A stretch of 64,000 bases of DNA from Kitagawia praeruptora (lineage: Eukaryota; Streptophyta; Magnoliopsida; Apiales; Apiaceae). Numbering within the stretch: position 1 is the stretch's first letter; each line of letters begins with the position of its first letter. Of the stretch, positions 56,057-64,000 are shown in pieces. A program made the position numbers and the translations under genes. The notes under the pieces were generated by a model that was not told where the DNA came from, made no database searches, and saw nothing but the letters and a program-made list of their open reading frames with translations. The DNA lies in NCBI GenBank assembly GCA_037693485.1, contig CM075349.1, forward strand, positions 67,683,001 to 67,747,000. Reading direction: 5' to 3'.

Positions 56057-57941
56057 CCCCCTCAAGCTTGGAGATGGAGAAGCATAAGGTGGTGTAGACT
56101 TCGACATCCCTATTAAATCACGAAAATGTGGAGCAGGTAACACCTTGGTTAGGATGTCAGCTAGCTGATGAGTAGTAGGTAAGTACGAGAGTTGGAGAAG
56201 ACCCTCAAGAACTTTGTCACGGGTGAAATGACAGTCTAGTTCTATATGTTTAGTTCGTTCGTGGAAAACAGGGTTCTTGGCAATGTGTAAAGCAGATTGG
56301 TTATCACAGTGTAAGGTGACTGGTTTAAGATTAGAAACACCAAGTTCCTCAAGTAGTCGAACAAGCCAAGTGACTTCAGACGCTGCAGAGGCCATAACAC
56401 GGTATTCTGCCTCAGATGAAGATCGTGAAATAGTGGACTGTTTCTTGGATTTCTAGGAAATTTGAGAATTACCCAAGAGCATGATATAACCAGTGACTGA
56501 CTTACGAGTATCAATGCAGGATGCCCAATCAGAGTCTGAAAAGGCTTGAAGCGTGAGTTTATCAGTAGCACAAAGAATAATACCCTGTCCAATTGTATAA
56601 GAAATATTCCGTAAAGTATGGCACAAAGCCTCATAATGTGGAAGACGAGGTTGTTGCATAAATTGACTTAAGGTTTGAACTGCATAGGAAAGATCTGGAC
56701 GAGTGTTAGTGAGATAATTGACCTTTCCCACAAGAGAACGATAATGATCCATGTGATAATACAAAGGGCCTGAGGTAGATGACAATTTGAGATGCAGTGG
56801 TAGAGGAGTGACAGCAGACTTAGATAAATCACAATCACAATCCTTTAGAATATCAGCAGTAAACTTTTTTTGACTGAGCAAAATACCATTAGTAACATAA
56901 CCAACCTCAATGCCTAGAAAGTAATGAAGCAACCCCAGGTCTTTAATACCAAAAGTGTGATCTAAATGAGATTTAAGGTGCTCAATTTTAGTAGGGAAAT
57001 CTCCAGTAACAATAATATCATCAACGTAAACAACAACGATAGTAATGTTACTAGGAGACTTTTTGATAAACAAACTATAGTCGTTCTTCGATTGAGAATA
57101 TCCCAGAGAAATAAGCTCACTTACAAGTTTTTCAAACCAAGTTCGTGAAGCCTGTTTAAGTCCGTATAAGGATTTTCGCAATCTACAAACTTGATTTTGT
57201 TTATGAGAAATACCAGGAGGAACTTTCATATAGACCTCTTCAGTAAGCTCACCGTGCAGAAATGCGTTGTTAACATCGAGTTGAAATAAGGGCCACTGTC
57301 GACTGGCTGCCAATGCAATTAGACAACGAACAGAACTCATTTTATAACAGGTGAAAAAGTATCTTCATAGTCAATGCCGTATTGCTGAGTAAAACATTTG
57401 GCAACAAGACGTGCTTTGCAACGTTTAAGTGTGCCATCTGCATGGAGTTTAGTTTTATAAACCCATTTACAAGCTATAGCTTTCTTCCCCGGAGGCAAAT
57501 CAACAAGATCCCAAGTTTTATTATCAGTAAGAGCTTGGATTTCTTTTGACATAGCTTAAGACCACAATGGTTGAGATGCTGCTTCAGTATAACTGGTAGG
57601 CTCAATCAAGAATTGATGATGAGTAACAAAAGCTTTGTGATAATCAGGCATATGATCATATTGTACCAAGTTACACCAATGAGAAATAGATGGTAAAGCA
57701 GCAAGATTGCAATAATAAGAATTAAGGTAAGTTGGTGGTTTTTTAGAACGAATAGATTGACGTGGAGCTATGATTTCCTCAGAAGAAGAGGAAGTAGTTT
57801 GAGATGTAGTGTGAGATGTAGTTGGTGTAGTTTGAGGTGTAGAATCAGATGAAGATTGTTGTGATAATTGAGATGGAGAAGAAATATCAGAAGAAACAGA
57901 ATAATCATCAGTCTGAACTGAAGTAATGTCTCCTGTAAAGG
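56030..57941 (-). pseudogene. Copia element E: C-terminal pol (linker, RT, RNase H), inactivated
   Basis: Minus strand. The linker after integrase (57941-57560) is Ser/Thr-rich. RT follows: WVYKTKLHADGTLKRCKARL, then LDVNNAFLHGELTEEVYMKV, SLYGLKQASRTWFEKL and the catalytic YVDD (VVVYVDDIIVTGD). RNase H has FSDSDWASCIDTRKSVTGYI and SSSEAEYRVMA. Breaks: a TAA at 57558-57556, loss of one A in an A-run near 57342 that shifts the frame, and a TAG at 56455-56453. The LYGLKQ and YVDD wording differs from Sirevirus pol, so this is another copia lineage. Element C is inserted at its upstream edge; the remainder would lie beyond the nest. Confidence 0.85.
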
Positions 57942-58874
57942 TGTTATTCCCAGATTACACACTTGTATAATTGTAGGGGGGTTGAATACAATTCTTGATA
58001 TTTATAAATTTCTGATAAGAACCACAGAAATCTATAAGGAGATAATTGCTGAATGAGAAATGATTCACAAACACATAAAAAATCAGGTGGTTAAATGTAC
58101 CACCTGAGACTTTTATTAGAGGAAAACTCTTTGATACAAAAGTACACAGCTGCTATTTTACAACTCTTTACTTCTAAGGATATTCAAGAAACCCTAAGCA
58201 AATATGTCTATTTTCTTGGTTTCTAAAGAGTTGCTACACTTGGTTATATATCCCAAGTTTACAAGTACTACATGAATAAGATAATATTAATCTAATTCAA
58301 GTTGACTTGCTACTCCACTCCAAATACACATGTAGCCGAAAGGTTGTCCTTGTGAACAGAAATGTCCTCTGCACCTTTCTTGTATGTACTGTGTAAATGG
58401 AATGCTTCTTTCTTCTGCGTTTCCAAAGTATGGCTGCCATATTGCTTTTTATACCTACTATCAACCCATGTGATCTGTCAGTCAAACCCGTCCTTATCAA
58501 CTGCTAATTCCCAGCTAGCATAGAAGAAAGTGTTAATGATTATCCGTTGATGTTGTACACTGTCATCCGTTGATGGTAGTTTGAGTTGTATCCGTTGATA
58601 TTGTAGATTTGAGTTATATCCGTTGATAGAGTCCTGTTCTCATCTGTTGATACACTTTCACTTAGATAGAATTACATATCATAGCTTATTTACAATTGGC
58701 TACCCTATTCTGCCTATCCGTTGATGGTCAACATGACTCTGAATAAAAACACTATCAACTGATAAATAGAGATACTGCAGTATGCTACAAAACCTCATCC
58801 GTTGATGAGCTACCTGTCAACGGATAGAGTTATAATGTCTCATCCGTTGACAGTTACAAAACATATTCCTAACA
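57942..58874 (-). mobile_element. 3' LTR of Sirevirus C
   Basis: On the minus strand TGTTAGGAATATG to GGGAATAACA, 933 bp, with matching TGTTA/TAACA ends. A C-run before the end (plus-strand GGGGGG near 57976) is shared with the other Sireviruses. ATCCGTTGA or its complement occurs about ten times between 58540 and 58855. A TATA-like GATATATAACC (minus) lies near 58250. Confidence 0.88.
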
Positions 58875-58888
58875 ATCTCCCCCAATTT
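58875..58888 (-). promoter_or_regulatory. Polypurine tract of Sirevirus C
   Basis: AAATTGGGGGAGAT on the minus strand, directly before the LTR start TGTTAGG. Near-identical to the PPTs of B and D. Confidence 0.9.
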
Positions 58889-59047
58889 ATGCTTGATGAA
58901 CATAAAGCCATAAATTTAGGACCTTGATGATAACAAAACATTTCCCTAGAGGTATTTACTGATAGATGCATAATTGTATGAAGCTTCAAAATTTAAACAC
59001 AGGAAGTTGAGAAATTTACAGAGAAGTGCTCCTCTAGACCGAGCAGA
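58889..59047. other. Short spacer of Sirevirus C
   Basis: Between the end of the downstream ORF and the PPT; nothing else recognised. Confidence 0.6.
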
Positions 59048-62000
59048 TTAATACTGTTTCTTCTCTCTGGTTGGCATCACCCTTGATTTTCCTTCTTTGG
59101 CAGAGTTGGACTCAATCTGCATTTGGAGTTGCCTATAAAAGGCATCTTCTTCAACAACTTTTGGATTTAGCTTTTGTTGTAACCATCTCAGGTATTGAGA
59201 ACTAGCATTTGATAGTTGGTCTTCTAACCTGAAGAATCTCCTGTTACCATCTTCATCCCTGAACTCCAACATCCAGAAGGGTTGAAGGTGGATTTTCTGT
59301 CCATTGTATGGGATCTTCATCTTCCTTGGTAGTCTTGATGGTGAGTTCCATTCTCTCCTTATCTGTTCTATTCTGTCCAGTATCTCCCCTTTTGCTATCT
59401 TGGAGAACCCTGTGTATCTCTTGATTGCAGAGAACACTTTGGTTAAGGTCAGATAATTTTCTCCAAGAACCCTCTGTAGTGGCCATGTCCTTTCCTTTCC
59501 TCCCTTGTATACAAAGACCAATCTCTCAGGCAAATGTTTATATTTGTCAATTCCTCTTACTTCTGACAATTCATCCAGATACAGATTCATGCCAGAGTAT
59601 TCTTCAATATCTGCCTGATAGATAAAATCATCCTTGTTTTCCAAGATTAACTACTTGACAATAGCAGGTACCCTAGCAACTTGAATTGGTTCCTTTGAAG
59701 CTTGCTTCCTTGGTATCCTTTTCTTCTGTTTAGGCTTCTGTTGAGGCTTCAGCAAGAATGAAGGAACCTCAATGGAGTCAAGATTCATTGGTTCCTCTTT
59801 AGGGATTATAGGGTCACCATGGAAATTCACAACTGGGTTGAATACCTGTGCAGAAATAGATTGTAATGAGCCAACAGTTTCACTTCTTACAATTTCTGGA
59901 GAGACAGGCCTCCTTGCCTTTGATTTCACTCTCCTTTTAGGTTTGGATTTGGGGACTTCCTTAGGTTCCCTCATTTCATCCTCTACCTCATCCATTAACT
60001 CCTAAGCCAGCCTGGCTTGCTTCTCATCTGAGTTTTCATATTGATTTTCTTCACTTGGATGAGCTTCCATTAGAAGTTTGGAGGTCTCCTCTTTTTTTGC
60101 TTCAACAAATCTAGGATGGCTGTTGGATATATTTATCACTTTTCCATTCCTTATTATTATAGCCATCCAATCTCTTACACTCTTATTTGTCTTTTCCTTG
60201 AACTTTTTGATTGTCTTTCCCATTAGCTTCTCATCATCATCCTTGGGAAATGGAAAGTCTAATTGCAACTTGTTCTTCCCATTTGCCTTTGGTGGAGAGT
60301 AGGCTCTGGTTCTTATGTATGGTTCAAATTCTTTGACATAAGATGGTTCAACATCATAGAATGTAGGAGCCACAATCTCTGGAGTGAGCACCTTCAGAAT
60401 TGTAGTTGACATTGTTGGAGCTGAGGACTGAGTAGAGAACAGAGTTGGTACAATTGATGCATTGATCATTCTCTCTGTCCTCGGAATTCTTTCATTTGCC
60501 TCCTTGTTGATCTTTTCTAAGGCCTCTATTCTGGCTTGCCTTTCACCATCTGAGATTTCTGATAGACTCTGAATCTCAGGCAACACCATTTGTTTCTTCT
60601 TCACAGGGGAAGCCTCTATAGAGAACTCTGTTGGATTGACCACCATAATTGGCTGTTGCTCCCCCTCAATTTGTGCTATCTTGTTACTGGAAGATGGAAT
60701 TTGACTAGAAGTAGTTGCAACCTCTTCTACCTTTTTCTCCCCCTTTTTGTTAGCATCAAGGGCTGGAGGTGAGGCTGCAAGTAGCCTTTCCAGTAGCTCA
60801 GTCTGTTTGGCTTGGTTGGCAATGACTGTCTGCATTTGAGATTCCATACTATCCACTCTGGAGGAAAGATGCCTAACAGATTTGGCCAGACTAGCTTCCT
60901 TCAATAATTTTCTAGACAGCACCTTTTAAGTGGTAGTAGGGGCTAGTGCCTCAATCCTGGCATCTAGTTCTACTTTCATTTCCCTTATTGCAGTTTGAAC
61001 CTCCTCATGTTGTGTTCTTTGAATAACCATATGCATCTTATGAAGTTTGAGGGAGGCCAGTATTTGCTGAAAGACAACCTTCCTCTGTGGGTCTGCATTC
61101 TGGTGCTCAGCCATAGCAGCTTGATATTGCTTCATAATCTCCACATTGAAGTCACCAACCACAGTGGTAGTAGAAAATATCCATTCTGGAGTATCCTCCA
61201 CATTGACTTCTTCATCACTTGATGTGCTATCACTGCCATTATTACCAAACTCTTCACTGTCAGCATCTGAAGGCAGAACTGTCAAAGCTTTCTTTACTCT
61301 TTGTAGAGATTGTGAGGTGTGCACTAGGTGCATTGCCTCCTCTGCCTCCACATTGCCCTGTTGTGCCATGACTTGATAGGCAGAAACAGGATGAGTAAAG
61401 GTTTCAGGATCCAAAGAGATGGAGTCAATGATTGACTGATATTCTTGTCGAAATTCCATCTCTTTAGAAGCTTCATTAACCTCCATTAACTCACTTGCAA
61501 TGGCTGGATCTTCCTGCCTTATTTCTCCTGTAGTCCCTTCTCTCCACTCATCTCTCTTTTCTTGAATCAGGGGCTCCCCCTGGCTCACACCTCTCACACC
61601 CTCACCTTCACCTACTAAGGTGGAACTCTCTTGCTCTCCTTTTTCCTGCTCACAAGGCAGCCTCTCACTCCCTTCCCTCATTTCTAGAAGTGCTTCAACT
61701 ACCACTAGCTCTACTCCACTTGACACTGGAGTGTTAGATAATGCAGTTGTATTATGTGGAGAATGAGCTATCAACGGATCAGAAATATCCGTTGAAGAGG
61801 TAGTTATAGTTGTCAACGGATGGCTAGACATAGGCGCATCCGTTGATGGAGAAACACTTGTCAACGGATGAAGGATATCCGTTGATGAAGGAAAGATAGT
61901 ATCCGTTGAAGTGAAAACCAACACTGAATCTGTGGAGATTGATTTTAAAGATGAGTCCACAGATGTTGTGAATTCAGGAAGGGAAGATTGATGGCCCAAC

Positions 62001-62073
62001 AAATCATCTAGAAGATGATGACCACCAATTGCAGAGTGGGGCTTCTCCAAGAATCTTAAAGATGGAGAATCAG
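59048..62073 (-). pseudogene. Downstream (env-like position) ORF of Sirevirus C, three in-frame stops, 5' end lost to element D
   Basis: About 1,008 codons in one frame from 62073 to the stop at 59048, interrupted only by stops at 60928-60926, 60004-60002 and 59653-59651. No frameshift. The first part is Ser/Thr/Pro-rich, with STDI and HPLT peptides encoded by repeated ATCCGTTGAT words (61765-61915). Then come acidic and helical segments and a Lys-rich basic patch (PKSKPKRRVKSKARR) near 59950. The C-terminal domain contains LPERLVFVYKGGKERTWPL and FWMLEFRDEDGNRRFF. The latter pattern (Y-x-x-G-K/R-E-K/R) is also seen in B's ORF (YTDGREKKF). Function unknown; no membrane span seen. Confidence 0.75.
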
Positions 62074-63127
62074 TGTTAGGTCCAAATGTGTTGTAGAGGG
62101 GGGGTGAATACAACTTTTCGATTATGAGAAGCAATAAATACGATGCAATAAATGAACACACAGATTCAAGGAATATATTTCTTTATATATAACTTGAAAA
62201 GGTTGCTACAACATTCATTACAAAGTATAACAGAAGTTCAGAGAGAAGTGAATGATTCTAAGCTCTGTGAATATACTCTCTCTCTTTCTCTTGTGTTTTT
62301 CTCAATATTGCTCACTAACTAAAACATTACACAAGTGCTTCTATTTATACTACATGTAATCTATGACCTGTAGTCTTCAAAGACTAAGATGTACGTGGCC
62401 CAATGATGTCCACATAAATCTTGTCTTATCTTGAAAGCTTGGAAATCTGCCAATCAGAAGATGCCATGTGTCATGTTGAAGCTGCACTCTAAGTAGAACT
62501 TCTACTTGAGAATTTCTACTTAGCCATCTCGAAATTCTAAGTAGAACTTCTACTTGGGAATTTCGACTTAGCCATCTAGAACATTTAGTACTTAGAAAAT
62601 ATTCTGGTCTTCAACTTGAAACTTCAATGCACATCTTGAGCTTGTGATATCTTCATATCTTCTTTGTTCTTCTACAAGCTCTTGAACATGGATCTTTATT
62701 ACTGACATAAACTTGCTATCAATGTCCTGACACTTGATGCACTGGTCTGGTTCATAAGTGACTAGTCTTGATAGTGTTTCTGCTTCTTGAATAAATTACC
62801 ATATTCACTTAGTAACTTGGCTTTCCAATATTTGCTTTCCTTCTTGTTCACTTGAAATCAATTGGTCTTGTTGATACTGATAGTTATGATCTTGAATCTC
62901 GAATACTCAAATCACTGAGGCCTGAACAACTTTGACTTGAACTTCTCTCAATGATTTCTTCTTGGCTTGATCATAGTTAACATGTTCAATTGTATCAATT
63001 ACCTTGTCTTCATTTAGTGTTGATTCCTTGTGACTTCTTGTTCTTGATTGTCTTCTGGTTAAGTATCTTTTCGTTTAATTGAGTTACATTAGTTATAGTG
63101 TTACAAGTTAATACACTCTGCCTTTCA
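62074..63127 (-). mobile_element. 3' LTR of Sirevirus D
   Basis: Minus strand TGAAAGGCAGAG to GGACCTAACA, 1,054 bp. The C-run before the end (plus-strand GGGGGGG at 62097-62103) matches A-C. A TATA box (TATAAATAG, minus) lies near 62349. A ~55-bp direct duplication at 62490-62585 carries the palindromic word AAGTAGAACTTCTACTT twice. Target: element C's ORF; the five bases before it are ATCAG, but the other flank is outside the window. Confidence 0.88.
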
Positions 63128-63141
63128 ATCTCCCCCAATTT
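63128..63141 (-). promoter_or_regulatory. Polypurine tract of Sirevirus D
   Basis: AAATTGGGGGAGAT on the minus strand directly before TGAAAGG. Confidence 0.9.
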
Positions 63142-63470
63142 GATTGTCTAACAATGACATTCAAATTAATGAAGGATAACTCAACTAAACAATGAGACGA
63201 GAAAAGATAATTAACATTACAGTCTTGAAAAATATACAATTACAAGTACATGAAAACAATACAAAGAACTTAAACTAGAAACAGGATTCGAACCTCGAAT
63301 TAAAGATCATTTGAATGATTCCTATCACCTGGATTATTTCATATCTTTTAGTCAAACTTATATCACCTTATTGGATTCATTCTAAGATGAATTTTCCTCA
63401 AGTGAGTTAAAGCAACCGAAAGACATGAAGTTTTTCCAACTTCAAGTTCACACCACTCTGACCTTTAACC
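63142..63470. other. Spacer of Sirevirus D between ORF end and PPT
   Basis: About 330 bp, AT-rich, no ORF. Confidence 0.6.
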
Positions 63471-64000
63471 CTAATTCCGTTTCCTCTTCCTAGCTTCAGC
63501 AGCTTGGTCCTTTTCTTCTTTCTGCCTTCTGCGCTTCTCCTCCTGCTGCTTTTGTTTCTTATATACTGGATTATGAAGTTGCGTCCACCTAGTATTCAAC
63601 AAACTTACTGCTTCCATCTCTAGAGGGTTCCTGGGTTCTGGGTAAGGATGTTTGAAAAGCCTTCTGAGTTTGTCCACCTCCTGAGTAGTCCTGATCTCTG
63701 GAATTTCCTCAAATTTCTTCATTATAAGCCGAGGTTTCCTATGAGTTTTATCAGCTTTAAACTGACAATAGATCATTTTGGGATAGCCTATGACACGGTT
63801 AGTATTGTGGACACTAGCCGCCTCTCGCTCCAATCGCTTCTTTTCCACTACTACATCAGATAGGTAACTCACGAGTCTCTGCTTTTCTGTCACATACTTA
63901 ACTTCCACATCTTCCCATTTGAACAAATATAACACTTTCTCCAGAAATGCAGCATCTTGAGTCTGCAGCAGCCATTGTTTACTCATATGCAAGAATGTTT
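63471..64000 (-). CDS. C-terminus of the downstream (env-like position) ORF of Sirevirus D, 5' end outside window
   Basis: The frame is open from the window edge to the TGA/TAA region at 63471-63473, ~175 codons. Sequence includes MSKQWLLQTQDAAFLEKVLY, WEDVEVKYVTEKQRLVSYLS and RVIGYPKMIYCQFKADKTHR, ending in a strongly basic, Gln/Lys/Arg-rich helix (KQKQQEEKRRRQKEEKDQ) and KRKRN. The ATG at 63986 is internal, because the frame continues upstream. The position 330 bp before the PPT matches the ORFs of B and C. The basic tail could bind nucleic acid or localise to the nucleus, but this is inference. Uninterrupted in the part visible. Confidence 0.7.
   Translation of the reverse strand, partial: TFLHMSKQWLLQTQDAAFLEKVLYLFKWEDVEVKYVTEKQRLVSYLSDVVVEKKRLEREAASVHNTNRVIGYPKMIYCQFKADKTHRKPRLIMKKFEEIPEIRTTQEVDKLRRLFKHPYPEPRNPLEMEAVSLLNTRWTQLHNPVYKKQKQQEEKRRRQKEEKDQAAEARKRKRN

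Larger units (their letters stand above)
57942..62073 (-). mobile_element. Sirevirus C, 3' part (inserted in E, interrupted by D)
   Basis: Minus strand: downstream ORF remnant (62073-59048), PPT (58888-58875) and 3' LTR (58874-57942). The gag-pol part would lie beyond element D, outside the window. The junction with E is at 57941/57942, in E's pol linker. Confidence 0.8.

Overview
The window is nuclear DNA of a flowering plant, almost certainly a eudicot. It is AT-rich and packed with Ty1/copia and Ty3/gypsy LTR retrotransposons, Helitron-type ends and MITEs, with one intron-containing host gene. Nothing fixes the species. There are no rRNA genes, intact tRNA genes, CRISPR arrays or bacterial features.

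Layout. (1) 1-9418, minus strand: Sirevirus-type copia element A, with a downstream ORF open to the window edge, pol, gag, PBS and 5' LTR. It sits in the downstream ORF of an older Sirevirus B (9419-13850, plus strand; ORF remnant, PPT and 3' LTR). (2) 13851-21685: AT-rich DNA with Helitron-like ends, tRNA-derived SINE-like repeats, a MITE and a tiny poly(A) insertion. (3) 21686-27119: a minus-strand Helitron filled by a tandem array of ~570-bp units in dimers. (4) 27500-38889: a complete Tat-like gypsy element with a perfect 5-bp TSD and 500-bp LTRs that differ at 7 sites. Its coding region is badly decayed, a 956-bp LTR-leader unit is present three times, and its 3' region carries 67-bp hairpin repeats and a 10-bp-period minisatellite. 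(5) 38890-48080: MITEs, Helitron ends, a large inverted-repeat mosaic and two 'iterated word' repeats. (6) 49120-53194: the host gene, plant exonuclease V (EXO5), in seven exons. (7) 53649-55640: a nested Stowaway-like MITE, a LINE RNase H remnant with a MITE, and another iterated-word repeat. (8) 55650-64000, minus strand: a three-level nest. A decayed copia element E received Sirevirus C, and Sirevirus D inserted into the downstream ORF of C.

How the parts relate. Only EXO5 looks like a host function: a Fe-S-containing single-strand DNA exonuclease with its DEK catalytic residues and four cysteines. Everything else is mobile DNA. The most striking theme is that each of the four Sireviruses carries its own short, often palindromic word repeated many times in its LTR: TGACAG in A, TTCGA in B, ATCCGTTGAT in C, AAGTAGAACTTCTACTT in D. 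In A and C the word also runs through coding sequence. The Tat element looks like a non-autonomous copy that moved recently using proteins supplied in trans. A 16-bp poly(A) insertion duplicated the start region of EXO5 and created an upstream ORF.
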